A stretch of DNA of 64,000 nucleotides from Mageeibacillus sp. (GCA_022484595.1 JAKVLB010000004.1:62001-126000), one strand, 5' to 3'; positions 26,153 to 35,809 are shown, counted from the first letter of the stretch. The notes: a model not told the origin generated them from the sequence alone. Translations and numbers: made by a program.

Positions 26153-28735
26153 CTACCAGTTGCCGGCATATTTCCAGTTGTCCTTGTTCCAGATATCGCT
26201 TTGCACGGTATACCAGTCCGAGTTCACAAACGTGTTTCCGTTGTTTGTATGTATATCTATATCAACATTGTCGGCAACAAACTGCGGACCTGTCTTTCCG
26301 TCTTCCGTTATCTCGTTTCCGGTAAACGGATTTACAGGGTTGCTTATCAGCCCCTCCGTTGCAAGATACGGGGTATCGGCGTTGGTCATGAATTCATCGG
26401 AAGTCGTAAACCCCGTGCTGTTGAAATCTTTTACCATAAGAACAGGCGCGAAAGCTTCCGCATCTGTCTCCACTTCCAGATCATCCTCGGAAAGCTCGTC
26501 AAATTCGCCGCTGGCGTGACCGTGATCCGACACGATGATGATTCTTGTGTTGTCATACAGATTGTTCGCCCTCAGGTAGTCAAACCAGTCGCCAAGCGCA
26601 CGGTATGACGCCATGTTGGACTCGTATTGCGCATAGTCCTCTGCGGTTTGCATGTTCATGGTTCTGCCGTTCACGGTAAATCTGCCCGTGTTGGCATTAT
26701 CGTATTCCGTGTTGTCGACTCTGTCTTCCGGCAGATACTCGGGTTCCTGAAGAAGCGCGACATCATGTGTGCTGTCGCATGTATAAAGGAGAATGTTGTT
26801 GCTCGAGCCGTCATCTATAACGGTCATATCAGCGAGTGAAGTGAGCGCGCTGTATGCTGCCTCGAATAACTGGTTATGGCCGACTGCGACAGATGTCCCG
26901 GTAAAGCTCTGCCAGCCGGACTTGGCGTCGGCATATGACAGAATGTTATATGTGCCGTTCGAGTAAATCAGCGGCTGAATCGCCACCGGAGACACTTTGA
27001 ACAATCCGTAGCACATTATATTGTGTTCAAGCATATTGTTGTAGATCGTGCCGTAGTCGGCATTCTCGTACTGATTGAAAGTGTTTGAAGCCGTAACGCC
27101 TTTGCAGTCGTCGAAAACAGACAGATCCGGAATCCACTGATACCCCGCGTATGACGGATTGATAAAGGCACAGCTGTATCCGTTGTCCGTGAAAATTGTC
27201 GGAAGAACCTTGAGCGCCTCGTTATGTTTATCGGGCAGAAGCCGGTCATCCCGTTCGTTGAGCTTTTCCGGAGTATAATCATATCCTCCGAACAGAGATG
27301 GCGTACAGTAATTTGTACATGGACCGTATGACAGGACGTTGCTGTAATATGTAAACCCATCGAACTTTGTCACAAGATCCTTATCCTCATTAAAGATATA
27401 GGGAACCATCGGTCCAACCGCACGGTCAAGCATTATTACAACAACATTCCGTCCTTCCTTTGACAGAGTAAACTGCGGTTCTTCCCGTATGGAATTGTTG
27501 ACGAAAGTCCTGTAACTGTTGTTTATCTTTGTGCTCATGTAAATACCCGCGCCGGCATAAAGAACCGACAGCGCTACTGTGATAACTACCCCGTATGTGC
27601 TGTACCTGCGCCTGAACAGATATACAAGCATCACAACCAGCAAAATAGCCAGAATATTGACGGCTATTGAAAGCGAGGAAAACTTGGGGTCGTTATTGAA
27701 TCTCAGGTACTTGTCGGTCTGCCCGAAGCCGTTGCTGAAGGTAAACGCGTTAACCGGCGCTACTATTGCCATAACAAGCATTACATATCCTGCCGTCTTT
27801 CTTGCCCTGCCGCCCATCTCAAAGTAGAAGACCAGCGGCCATAATACAAACAGCCCTATCGCTGTAAGCAGTGGCTTAATCAGATACAGCACCGGATTTG
27901 AAATAAGAAACATATTGATGAAATCCTGCGAAGCAACGGACAAAGACATGCCTGGTATCAGAAATCCCGTCAAAAGAGCCACTGAAAGACAGCTGAAAAT
28001 AAAAACAAGTCTGTCGGTTCCGGTCTCAGAAACGGTGCTGACGGATTTTCTTTTTGACGGCGGAACAAATTTAAAATACACGTTCTTTATGAGCGCGAAC
28101 AGATTGTTGAACGTCCAGTAAAGAACAAGTCCGGAAGGTGATTTATAAAGCACGGCAAAAAACACGGCGGCCATCAGATAGAGCTGTATCCGTGCGCTTC
28201 GCGGTTGACGCTTTGCATAGATGAAGCCCGATATTATGTTGATCAGCGTCATGAGAACCGGCAGAAGATTAAACCCGTGCCCTCCGATTCTGACGAGACC
28301 GTCCTGCAGGCACAGATTCGCAATCGGACCAAACGAAGCACCGACCAGACGGATATTGTTCGACAGCATATTGTATGCGGCAAGGAAAAACGGAATCTGA
28401 AGAAGAACCGGAAGAGACGTTGATATTATGCTCAGAGGTGAATATGAATTCTCACGGTAATACGCCTGAAGCATCATAACCCGCTCGTCGCCTTTGAAAT
28501 GATGCCTTATATGCTCAACCATCGGCTTCATCGCCTTCTCTTTGGCGGTTGCCGCTTCCTGAATTCTGTCAGCCTGACTGTAAAGAGGATACAGAAGAAT
28601 GTTCAGCAGAAGACTCTCAATTATCACCGTTAATCCCGGATTGGAAGTAACCTTGTTTACCTGTGAGAAAATAATCTCAAACAGAAGCTGCAACGGTCCT
28701 ATTATCAGCGAGTAGAGTAAACCCCAGATACTCAT
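26153..28735 (-). CDS. YidC/Oxa1-like domain fused to sulfatase/LTA-synthase-like domain, copy 1
   Basis: An 860-residue membrane enzyme. Residues 1-225 form a YidC-like five-helix unit (LPVLLQIPFFLAAYNMLSNN; YKSPSGLVLYWTFNNLFALI). Residues 230-400 add further helices, and about 420-860 form an alkaline-phosphatase-superfamily domain with metal/nucleophile sites in VVVIMLDRAVG (Asp about 435), YCTPSLFGGY (Thr about 477) and IIVSDHGHASGE (about 737). Where canonical YidC has its groove arginine in the first core helix, Asn45 is found, and Glu40 is nearby, so insertase activity is doubtful. LtaS-type relatives transfer phosphoglycerol or phosphoethanolamine outside the cell. It lies 20 bases downstream of its paralogue. 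Confidence 0.88.
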   Translation of the reverse strand: MSIWGLLYSLIIGPLQLLFEIIFSQVNKVTSNPGLTVIIESLLLNILLYPLYSQADRIQEAATAKEKAMKPMVEHIRHHFKGDERVMMLQAYYRENSYSPLSIISTSLPVLLQIPFFLAAYNMLSNNIRLVGASFGPIANLCLQDGLVRIGGHGFNLLPVLMTLINIISGFIYAKRQPRSARIQLYLMAAVFFAVLYKSPSGLVLYWTFNNLFALIKNVYFKFVPPSKRKSVSTVSETGTDRLVFIFSCLSVALLTGFLIPGMSLSVASQDFINMFLISNPVLYLIKPLLTAIGLFVLWPLVFYFEMGGRARKTAGYVMLVMAIVAPVNAFTFSNGFGQTDKYLRFNNDPKFSSLSIAVNILAILLVVMLVYLFRRRYSTYGVVITVALSVLYAGAGIYMSTKINNSYRTFVNNSIREEPQFTLSKEGRNVVVIMLDRAVGPMVPYIFNEDKDLVTKFDGFTYYSNVLSYGPCTNYCTPSLFGGYDYTPEKLNERDDRLLPDKHNEALKVLPTIFTDNGYSCAFINPSYAGYQWIPDLSVFDDCKGVTASNTFNQYENADYGTIYNNMLEHNIMCYGLFKVSPVAIQPLIYSNGTYNILSYADAKSGWQSFTGTSVAVGHNQLFEAAYSALTSLADMTVIDDGSSNNILLYTCDSTHDVALLQEPEYLPEDRVDNTEYDNANTGRFTVNGRTMNMQTAEDYAQYESNMASYRALGDWFDYLRANNLYDNTRIIIVSDHGHASGEFDELSEDDLEVETDAEAFAPVLMVKDFNSTGFTTSDEFMTNADTPYLATEGLISNPVNPFTGNEITEDGKTGPQFVADNVDIDIHTNNGNTFVNSDWYTVQSDIWNKDNWKYAGNW

Positions 28736-28755
28736 CTTAAGTCTTTTGCCTCCCT

Positions 28756-31341
28756 TCAGCCTCTGCCGGCATATTTCCAGTTATCCTTGTTCCAGATATC
28801 GCTTTGCACGGTATACCAGTCCGATTCGGCAAATACGGTTCCGCTGTTCGCATTGATGTCCATCAATCCGGAACTTATAATTCTCTGCGGTCCCTGCTTG
28901 TCATCCATGGTAATCTCATTGCCGGTAAAAGGATTTGTAGGATTTGAGATTATTCCTTCAGTCGCAAGGTACGGCGTATCAGCTAACGTCATAAAATCAT
29001 CCGATACGGTAAATCCATGGCTGTTAAAGTCCTTGACCATGAGAAGCGGTGTAAAAGCCTCTGCATCGACCGGCACTTCAAGATCGCTCTCCTCAAGTTC
29101 GTCAAATTCGCCGAGATTGTTGCCGTGATCGGAGACGATGATGATTCTTGTGTTGTCGTACAGATCGTTATCCCGAAGATAATCAAACCATTCGCCCAAC
29201 GCCTTGAGAGCCGCCATATCGCTCTCATAGTGCGAGTAATCCTCATCGTCATTCATTATCATCGTCCGTCCGTTAAGTGTAAATCTGTCCGTGTTCGCGG
29301 CGTCATAGGCGGTATTGTCAACGGTATCCGCGATCTCATATCCGGGTTCTGTCAGCAGTGCGGTGTCGTGCGTACAGTCGCATGTATAAAGCAGAACATT
29401 GTCGCTTGCGCCGTTATCAATTACCGTCATGTCCTTAAGCGATTTAAGCGCATAATAAGACATCTCAAAATCCATATTGTGACCCGCCGCGACCGAAGTT
29501 CCGTAAATCCTCTGTTCCGTATATTCAAGACTTTTTACCGTCATGTCGTTGTAATTTCCGTCGTCATAAAACAGCGGCTGAAGCAGAACTGCCGCTGACT
29601 TGAACAGGCTGTAACAGAACAGGTTGTGCGAGACTGTCGCGTCGTATGTGTCGCCGTAATCAATTTTGGCGTAGCGGTTGAGGGTGTTGTATGCCTTAAC
29701 CCCTTCCATATCATCGAAAACAGTCAGATCCGGAATCCACTGATACCCCGCGTATGTCGGATTGATAAAGGTACAGCTGTAATTGTTTCCGGTAAAAATT
29801 TCCGGCAGCACCGATATTGCTTCATCCTGTTTGTCGGCCAGCGACTCGTCGCTGCGTTCGTTGAGTTTTGCAGGTGTGTACTCATAACCGCCAAAGAGCG
29901 ACGGCGTGGAGAAATTCGTGTTCGGACCGAAAGAGATTGTGTTTCCGTAATATGTAAACCCGTCATACTCGTCCGTGAGACTTGCGTTATCATTAAACAG
30001 ATACGGAATCATTGGCCCCATCGCCCTGTCAAGCATTATCACCACCACATTTGTTCCCTCTTTGGACATCGTAAACTGAGGCTGCTCATCCCTTACGGAA
30101 TTACTAATAAAGTTCCTGTAGAACCTGTCGCTCGACACGGCACAGACACTGCCGGCTATGAAGAGAACCGCCGTGAGCCCTATCAGTATGATCTTCGTGA
30201 AATTTTTAAGAAGTCTTATCATGACTACAGCCATAAAGACCGCAAGAGCGCACGCAAGAAGATTGATTATTATGCTTTTCGCGGTAGAGACCGGTGTATC
30301 GTAAAACACAAGTTCCTTGCTTATAACGCCGAAATCGTTGCTGAAAAGCTGGGATGTTATCAGCATGCAGAAAAACAAAGACGTCATGACATAATTCATA
30401 GCTTTCCTGCCGCCCGCTTCCGCCGTCAGGTAGAATACCAACGGCCAGAGCACAAACAGCCCGAGACCTGACAGCGCCGATGACAGGACATAACGAAGCG
30501 GATTCACCAGATTGTAAAGGTTTATGAACTCCTGTGTTGAGATTGACAGAATAAGAGCCGGAATATAGTAGCCGACGAGCATGGCGCACGACAGGCACAC
30601 AAACAAAAAGAGCATAAAGTCCTGACGTTTCCCGCTGATTTTGCCTGCGCTCTTCTTTGGCGCAGGTTTTGCAATTCTGAAGTAAGCGTTCTTTATGAGC
30701 GCGAAAATGTTGTTGAACGTCCAGTAAAGCACCAGTCCCGACGGAGATTTATAGAGTGCCGCGAGGAAAACCGCGGCCATCAGATACAGCTGCAGTCTGA
30801 CCTTAATCGGCTGCCGGCGGGCATAGATATAACCCGACAGGATATTTATCAGCGTCATCAGCACCGGCAGAAGATTGACAGTAAACGGTCCGGCCGCAAG
30901 GAGCCCGTCCTCAAGACCTAAGTCTGATATCGGGCCGAACGGAGATCCGGCCAGAGCCGAATTTGAAGAGAGCATATTGTATGCGGCGAGGAAAAAAGGA
31001 ATCTGAAGAAGAACAGGAAGTGAGGTCTTCAATATACTTAGCGGAGAATACCCGCATTCGCGGTAATATGCCTGAAGCATCATCATTCTCTCGTCGCCTT
31101 TGAAGCTGCGCCTGATGTGCGACGTCATAGGCGCCATTGACTTCTCTTTGTCAGTAGCTGCCGCCTGAATCCTGTCTGCCTGACGGTATAGCGGATAGAG
31201 AAGGATATTGAGGAGCAGACTCTCGATAATAATCGTGAGTCCCGGATTGGCCGTCCATTTGTTTACAATTGAGAACAATATCCCAAGAACAAGCTGCAGC
31301 GGTCCGATAATCAATGTGTACAGACATGACCATAAATTCAT
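28756..31341 (-). CDS. YidC/Oxa1-like domain fused to sulfatase/LTA-synthase-like domain, copy 2
   Basis: The 861-residue tandem paralogue of the next gene has the same layout: YidC-like unit (1-225, LPVLLQIPFFLAAYNMLSSN), extra helices (to about 405) and an extracellular sulfatase-fold domain (about 425-861). Conserved catalytic positions are VVVIMLDRAMG (Asp about 437), FSTPSLFGGY (Thr about 478), the CDCTHDTALL segment and IIVSDHGNNLGE (about 738). The groove residue is again Asn45. The two copies are near-identical in motif regions and diverge most in residues 225-400, as expected for an old duplication. It starts 29 bases after the permease gene, without a strong Shine-Dalgarno. Confidence 0.88.
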   Translation of the reverse strand: MNLWSCLYTLIIGPLQLVLGILFSIVNKWTANPGLTIIIESLLLNILLYPLYRQADRIQAAATDKEKSMAPMTSHIRRSFKGDERMMMLQAYYRECGYSPLSILKTSLPVLLQIPFFLAAYNMLSSNSALAGSPFGPISDLGLEDGLLAAGPFTVNLLPVLMTLINILSGYIYARRQPIKVRLQLYLMAAVFLAALYKSPSGLVLYWTFNNIFALIKNAYFRIAKPAPKKSAGKISGKRQDFMLFLFVCLSCAMLVGYYIPALILSISTQEFINLYNLVNPLRYVLSSALSGLGLFVLWPLVFYLTAEAGGRKAMNYVMTSLFFCMLITSQLFSNDFGVISKELVFYDTPVSTAKSIIINLLACALAVFMAVVMIRLLKNFTKIILIGLTAVLFIAGSVCAVSSDRFYRNFISNSVRDEQPQFTMSKEGTNVVVIMLDRAMGPMIPYLFNDNASLTDEYDGFTYYGNTISFGPNTNFSTPSLFGGYEYTPAKLNERSDESLADKQDEAISVLPEIFTGNNYSCTFINPTYAGYQWIPDLTVFDDMEGVKAYNTLNRYAKIDYGDTYDATVSHNLFCYSLFKSAAVLLQPLFYDDGNYNDMTVKSLEYTEQRIYGTSVAAGHNMDFEMSYYALKSLKDMTVIDNGASDNVLLYTCDCTHDTALLTEPGYEIADTVDNTAYDAANTDRFTLNGRTMIMNDDEDYSHYESDMAALKALGEWFDYLRDNDLYDNTRIIIVSDHGNNLGEFDELEESDLEVPVDAEAFTPLLMVKDFNSHGFTVSDDFMTLADTPYLATEGIISNPTNPFTGNEITMDDKQGPQRIISSGLMDINANSGTVFAESDWYTVQSDIWNKDNWKYAGRG

Positions 31342-31370
31342 GCGCTAATTCTAACGCTCATAACAGTTTA

Positions 31371-32534
31371 TTACAAACCTGAAATAACCTTCATAACTAT
31401 ATACAGCGGAACCAGAAAAAACATGCACTGCAGCGTAAAAACACGGATATAGGAGCCGGCTTCAGACGGGCTGTCACGCACTATATATTTGTAGGATATG
31501 AGGTTTGCCATTGACGCTATAAGCGTCCCGAGACCACCGGCGGACACGCCGTACAGAAGGCTTCTGAAGTTGCCTGTGAATCCGGACAGAAGAATTGCCG
31601 CCGGAACATTGCTTATAAACTGACTGATGACAATCCCGGCTTCAAGTTCCCTTCCCTCCACATATTGTCTCAGCGTGTCAGCCACAAAATCTATTCTTCC
31701 GACATTTCCGATGAAGATAAAGAAAGCCGCGAATGTCGCGAGCAGCGAGTAGTCTATCTTGAGCGATTTCCTGTCCGCTATGCCGCAGATTACTGCGGTC
31801 ACCGCGAAAGCAATGTAATACGGCACGAGATTCAGAACCGCCGACACATTAACAGCAAACAGAGCAATGTAGAGAGCGGTTATTTTCGCCGGCTTATCAT
31901 CATCGGCTGTCCGCCCGCCGCAGAATGTCGAGCCCTCAATGTCCTCCATATGATGTCTGCCGTTGCAGGCCGCCACCGACAGAAGAACTGCCGCAATCAG
32001 CAATGCCGCCGAAAGCGCCGCCGGAACCGCCATGAATCCGACGAACTGCCTGAAACTTATACCCATAAGTTCATACAGATACAGATTCTGCGGGTTGCCG
32101 ACGGGCGTCAGCATGCTTCCAAGATTAGAAGCGATCGTCTGCAGGGCGACAACCCGGACGCACAGGTCTCTCCTGTTCATAATGCCGAGCAGTTCAATGG
32201 TAAGCGGAACAAAAGTTATCAGCGCGACATCATTGGTTATCAGCATAGAAAAGAAAAAGCAGAGAAACACCAGCACAAATGCACTGCTGACAGCGCCTCG
32301 AGTCTTTGACAGAAGTCTCCCGGCACATAGCGTAAAAAAGCCGTGATTGCGAAGCCCCGTCATAACAATCATGAGCCCCGCAAGTATTGCAATGACTCTC
32401 ACATTTATATAATCCGCATATCCCGAATCCGGAGGAACCTGAGTCATTGATACAAGCGCAAGCACGCATGATGCCACGAGAACCGGCTCTGTCCTTATAA
32501 ACTGTATTGCTGACTGTATGATTTTCCTGTACAT
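31371..32534 (-). CDS. ArsB/SLC13-type ion permease
   Basis: The ATG at 32534 gives 387 residues with about ten to eleven helices. LITNDVALITFVPLTIEL and NLGSMLTPVGNPQNLYLYEL match the Asn-rich re-entrant loops of the ArsB/NhaD/SLC13 ion-transporter superfamily (CitMHS-like), and a symmetric second half has FISNVPAAILLSGF. Transported ion unknown: arsenite, Na+, or a dicarboxylate are family options. GGGG lies seven bases before the ATG but is part of a terminator-like hairpin. It is the first gene of the likely operon with the two YidC-sulfatases. Confidence 0.86.
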   Translation of the reverse strand: MYRKIIQSAIQFIRTEPVLVASCVLALVSMTQVPPDSGYADYINVRVIAILAGLMIVMTGLRNHGFFTLCAGRLLSKTRGAVSSAFVLVFLCFFFSMLITNDVALITFVPLTIELLGIMNRRDLCVRVVALQTIASNLGSMLTPVGNPQNLYLYELMGISFRQFVGFMAVPAALSAALLIAAVLLSVAACNGRHHMEDIEGSTFCGGRTADDDKPAKITALYIALFAVNVSAVLNLVPYYIAFAVTAVICGIADRKSLKIDYSLLATFAAFFIFIGNVGRIDFVADTLRQYVEGRELEAGIVISQFISNVPAAILLSGFTGNFRSLLYGVSAGGLGTLIASMANLISYKYIVRDSPSEAGSYIRVFTLQCMFFLVPLYIVMKVISGL

Positions 32535-32539
32535 AAATA

Positions 32540-32580
32540 AACCCCGATGCCTCTCATTGTTGAGATTCTGCACCGGGGTT
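32540..32580 (-). terminator. Terminator-like hairpin overlapping the permease ribosome-binding region
   Basis: On the minus strand AACCCCGGTGC (32570-32580) pairs with GCATCGGGGTT (32540-32550), one wobble, and an inner CTCA/TGAG extends the stem; TTATTTATG follows. It lies 45 bases after the ribbon-helix-helix stop and covers the only Shine-Dalgarno-like bases of the permease, so it may end the SPFH transcript or gate permease translation. Confidence 0.6.
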
Positions 32581-32625
32581 ATATTCTAATTTCTGAAGGC
32601 GGCTGTGTCCATAGCCTTCGCCGTA

Positions 32626-32844
32626 TTAATCTTCAGGCGTGTCTCTGAGATTAATCTCAATGTCCTCGTCTATCTTCTCCGAAACATACTTTCCGTCTTT
32701 TTTCCTCTGTTTGACACACTGCGACAACAGGTATTCTATCTGGCCGTTAATTGATCTGAAATCATCCTCTGCCCATGCTGAAATCTGTGCGTACAGCCTG
32801 GGCGAGAGTCTTAACGGAACCTGCTTCTTTGACTCGCTGTCCAT
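32626..32844 (-). CDS. Ribbon-helix-helix (Arc-like) small protein
   Basis: The 72-residue protein starts [20 protein letters not shown] and continues [18 protein letters not shown]: a short beta strand with alternating polar residues, then two helices, the Arc/MetJ fold used for DNA binding as dimers. The pattern is widely found directly after SPFH genes in Gram-positive bacteria. The ATG shares a base with the stop of the SPFH gene (TGATG), so the two are made together. It may bind the GATATC repeats in their common promoter; that is inference. The tail (residues 52-72) is acidic. Confidence 0.82.
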   Translation of the reverse strand: MDSESKKQVPLRLSPRLYAQISAWAEDDFRSINGQIEYLLSQCVKQRKKDGKYVSEKIDEDIEINLRDTPED

Positions 32845-33863
32845 CAGTACAGACTTCCGGAGTTTACTACCGGCTGGGCATCTTTATTGCCGCACAGAAC
32901 AACCAGCAGATTAGAAACCATAGCTGCCTTGCGCTCCTCGTCAAGCTCAACGGTATTGTTCTCACTCAGCCTCTCAAGCGCCATCTCAACCATTCCGACG
33001 GCTCCTTCGACGATCATCTTGCGGGCATCGATGATAGCAGATGCCTGCTGGCGCTGAAGCATTACTGCCGCTATCTCCGGAGCATACGCGAGATATGTTA
33101 TTCTCGCCTCGATTATCTCAAGGCCTGCACAGTTAACCCTGCTCTGAATCTCGTCGCGGATCCTCTTGGCAACCACCTCGCTTGAGCCGCGCAAAGAGCC
33201 TTCATCGGGTTCGCCGTCACCGGTGGTATCTACATTTGTCGCCACATCATACGGATATATTCTTACAATGTTGCGCAGCGCGGCGTCACACTGAAGCGAA
33301 AGGAATTCTTTGTAATTTTCAACGTCGAAAACAGCCTTTGTCGTATCCACCACGTGCCATATTACAGCGATGCCTATCTCAACCGGGTTGCCGAGACAAT
33401 CGTTAATCTTCTGGCGCGCGTTGTTGAGTGTCATGACTTTAAGCGATAACTTCTTTCCTGCGCCGTCTGAATTGGCATTCACCTGCACACCCGTCTTACT
33501 CTTGGAACCGTCATCTACATCTCCGCTCTGGCTCAATGTAGTTCCTGCCGCCGGATTAACAGCGCTTACAAACGGATTTACAAAATAGAATCCGTTATCC
33601 TTGAGCGTTCCGTAATACTTTCCGAACAAGGTGAGAACCAGAGCCTCCTGCGGCTTGATAACCTTAAGTCCGCCCCAGAGAAAAGGTATTACTGTAATTA
33701 AGACTATTCCTGTGATTAAAAGTGCGATACCGACGGGATCTGTATCATTACTATCAAGTCTGATTCCGGCCATTATGCACATTGCTGCGCATACAATAAA
33801 TCCGAATATCGAAAGAATCAAAACTGCCATGCCGTTCTTCTTTGTTATGAGTTTCTCTTCCAT
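32844..33863 (-). CDS. SPFH/band 7-domain membrane protein
   Basis: A 339-residue protein with two N-terminal hydrophobic helices (about 10-32 and 42-62) and an SPFH domain (about 68-300): [20 protein letters not shown], a long helix ending [20 protein letters not shown], then [20 protein letters not shown]. This matches the stomatin/flotillin-like superfamily that forms oligomeric rings and organises membrane microdomains. A stretch between residues about 108 and 130 (Ser/Gly/Asp-rich) is a lineage insert. AGGAGG precedes the ATG by six bases. Its promoter carries a well-formed operator. Confidence 0.9.
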   Translation of the reverse strand: MEEKLITKKNGMAVLILSIFGFIVCAAMCIMAGIRLDSNDTDPVGIALLITGIVLITVIPFLWGGLKVIKPQEALVLTLFGKYYGTLKDNGFYFVNPFVSAVNPAAGTTLSQSGDVDDGSKSKTGVQVNANSDGAGKKLSLKVMTLNNARQKINDCLGNPVEIGIAVIWHVVDTTKAVFDVENYKEFLSLQCDAALRNIVRIYPYDVATNVDTTGDGEPDEGSLRGSSEVVAKRIRDEIQSRVNCAGLEIIEARITYLAYAPEIAAVMLQRQQASAIIDARKMIVEGAVGMVEMALERLSENNTVELDEERKAAMVSNLLVVLCGNKDAQPVVNSGSLY

Positions 33864-33901
33864 AAATAACCTCCTGAGATATCATCAAGGTATGTTCGCT
33901 T

Positions 33902-33940
33902 GTGATATCGTTATGATATCACTTCAATATGTAATGTCAA
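33902..33940 (-). promoter_or_regulatory. Promoter with overlapping GATATC operator before the SPFH gene
   Basis: The minus strand has a perfect TTGACA (33935-33940) and TATCAT (33913-33918) 16 bases apart. The -10 box lies within a perfect inverted repeat: GTGATATC (33902-33909), five bases, GATATCAC (33915-33922). A further GATATCA half site sits at 33888-33894, closer to the start codon. Sites over the -10 suggest repression, most simply by the cognate ribbon-helix-helix protein. Confidence 0.65.
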
Positions 33941-33975
33941 TATACTTCTGTACAGTTATTCATGTTACTTAAGAC

Positions 33976-34013
33976 ACAAAAACAGCGCCCCGGTCTTCCT
34001 CAGACCGGGACGC
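33976..34013 (-). terminator. Rho-independent terminator after the phosphofructokinase gene
   Basis: On the minus strand GCGTCCCGGTCT (34002-34013) pairs with AGACCGGGGCGC (33985-33996), a 12-bp stem with one mismatch and a 5-base loop, followed by TGTTTTTGTG. It lies about 58 bases after the stop codon. Confidence 0.88.
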
Positions 34014-34070
34014 CGCTTATAAAGTTTCTGTTGTTACGCCGCAATATATCGCGGGACCTGTTCCGTCGGA

Positions 34071-35729
34071 TTAATTCTTCTCGAGAGCAAGTGTTCTTGT
34101 CGTAAGGTCACATACTTCGGAAGGACCGTAATACTGGATCGCGCCCGGATATGTATATGCTGTCTCAACAGCCCACTGGTCTCTGTTTGCCTCAAAGAAT
34201 TTGAACGGCTTGCCGTCAAGCTCAACCAGAGCCTTGCGGATAACAGGCTTGTCCTCGCCGTGTCTTCTCTCCATGTTCATCATCTTTGTGATCGGCATAC
34301 CGCCCGCAACCCACTCGGAAGCCGGTCTTGAAAGGTTTGAAACCTTTGAAAGATATCCGTTATATCCGTACTGGATGAGCATAAAAGCGTTATAACCCAA
34401 TGAGTAGCAGTAATCCGCATCAAAGTTTGAAGGGAATGCGCATCTTCCTTCATAACCGAAGAAGTGATGGAGCGCGTTGAACTTGCCCTTATATGTTCCT
34501 GCTGCCTTGCGTGCTGCAAGCTTGTCCTTTACAAGAGCGGAGAAAAGCTTCTCTGACTCAATCAGTGATACCTGAACATTGCCGTGAGGATCTCTTTCCA
34601 GGAAGAGCTGCTGCTGAATTGTCTGCGGAAGAATCGCAAATACAGCCATAGACTCCTTTGACAGTCCCTTCTCGATGAAAGAGTACTTGTCGGACCATGA
34701 GGTGAGCGCATTGAATGTCTCAGCCTTGCTGCCTGCGAGAAGCTCGTTGATCTCTGCGATAAGAGCGGAGAATTCAGGAACAAACTCGACAACACCCTCC
34801 GGGATGATTGCCACACCGAAGTTCATGCCGTTGGCAGCTCTCTTCTCAACGGAATCCGCGATGTAATCTGCTATCTGTGACAAAGACATCTTCTTTGCTG
34901 CAACTTCCTCGGAAATAAGGCAGATGTTGGGCTGTGTCTCAAGCGCGCACTCAAGTGCGACATGAGAAGCGGAACGGCCCATTACCTTGACGAAATGCCA
35001 GTATTTCTTCGCGGAATTGGCATCTCTCTCGATGTTTCCGATAACTTCGCTGTATGTCTTGGTTGCCGTGTCAAATCCGAATGAGCACTCGATATCCTCA
35101 TTCTTAAGGTCTCCGTCGATTGTCTTCGGGCATCCGATAACCTGAACTCCGGCATTGTGAGCTGCAAAATACTCGGCAAGAACCGCCGCGTTTGTGTTGG
35201 AGTCATCGCCGCCGATGATTACGATTGCCGTAATACCGTGCTTCTTGCAGACTTCAACCGCGACTTTAAACTGCTCTTCGGTCTCAAGCTTGGTTCTTCC
35301 GGAACCTATGATATCGAATCCGCCCGTGTTCCTGTATTCGTTAATATACTCATCGTCGAAAATAAGGAAATCGTCGTCAATAAGTCCGCTCGGACCATTC
35401 TTAAAGCCATAGAGAACATTGTCCTTGTTTGTTGCCTTGAGGGCATCATAGAGTCCGCATACAACATTGTGTCCGCCCGGAGCCTGTCCGCCGGAAAGGA
35501 TAACACCTACGACCTGCTTCTTTGCAACCGAGGTGTTTGTTCCCTTTGCAAAAGTAATCTCCGGCTTGCCGTATGTGTTGGGGAACAGTGACCTGATCTT
35601 GTCCTGATCAGCCACGCTCTGTGTCGCGGCACCCTCATTTACGCAAATGTCCTCGATGCCGTGTCTGAGCATTCCCGGAAGCTTCGGTGAATACTCATAT
35701 CTGGCTTTCTGAAGTGGTGAAATATTCAT
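34071..35729 (-). CDS. pfp: Pyrophosphate-dependent 6-phosphofructokinase
   Basis: The 552-residue enzyme is of the long PPi-type. [18 protein letters not shown] binds the phosphate donor, [18 protein letters not shown] carries the extra Asp that blocks ATP, and [20 protein letters not shown] has the Lys and catalytic Asp typical of PPi-dependent forms. [18 protein letters not shown] contacts fructose 6-phosphate. It makes fructose 1,6-bisphosphate reversibly using PPi, saving ATP in fermenting anaerobes. AAGGAG lies seven bases before the ATG. It is a single-gene transcript with its own promoter and terminator. Confidence 0.95.
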   Translation of the reverse strand: MNISPLQKARYEYSPKLPGMLRHGIEDICVNEGAATQSVADQDKIRSLFPNTYGKPEITFAKGTNTSVAKKQVVGVILSGGQAPGGHNVVCGLYDALKATNKDNVLYGFKNGPSGLIDDDFLIFDDEYINEYRNTGGFDIIGSGRTKLETEEQFKVAVEVCKKHGITAIVIIGGDDSNTNAAVLAEYFAAHNAGVQVIGCPKTIDGDLKNEDIECSFGFDTATKTYSEVIGNIERDANSAKKYWHFVKVMGRSASHVALECALETQPNICLISEEVAAKKMSLSQIADYIADSVEKRAANGMNFGVAIIPEGVVEFVPEFSALIAEINELLAGSKAETFNALTSWSDKYSFIEKGLSKESMAVFAILPQTIQQQLFLERDPHGNVQVSLIESEKLFSALVKDKLAARKAAGTYKGKFNALHHFFGYEGRCAFPSNFDADYCYSLGYNAFMLIQYGYNGYLSKVSNLSRPASEWVAGGMPITKMMNMERRHGEDKPVIRKALVELDGKPFKFFEANRDQWAVETAYTYPGAIQYYGPSEVCDLTTRTLALEKN

Positions 35730-35780
35730 GTTCTTTCTCCTTATATATAATATTTTTCTTTGTGATAAAACTACTATTGA

Positions 35781-35809
35781 ATACTAAATTATTTGTCCTC
35801 AAATGTAAA
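35781..35809 (-). promoter_or_regulatory. Candidate sigma-A promoter of the phosphofructokinase gene
   Basis: On the minus strand TTTACA (35804-35809) and TAGTAT (35781-35786) are 17 bases apart, about 52 bases before the start codon in an AT-rich stretch. Confidence 0.55.

Noticed and set aside
29626-30471. A 281-codon plus-strand ORF inside the second YidC-sulfatase gene
   Set aside because: The minus strand encodes conserved catalytic motifs here. The plus ORF is basic, without known motif or ribosome-binding site, so it is a codon-bias shadow.
31665-32309. A 214-codon plus-strand ORF opposite the permease
   Set aside because: The minus frame carries the ArsB/SLC13 loops and helices; the plus product is highly charged low-likelihood sequence.
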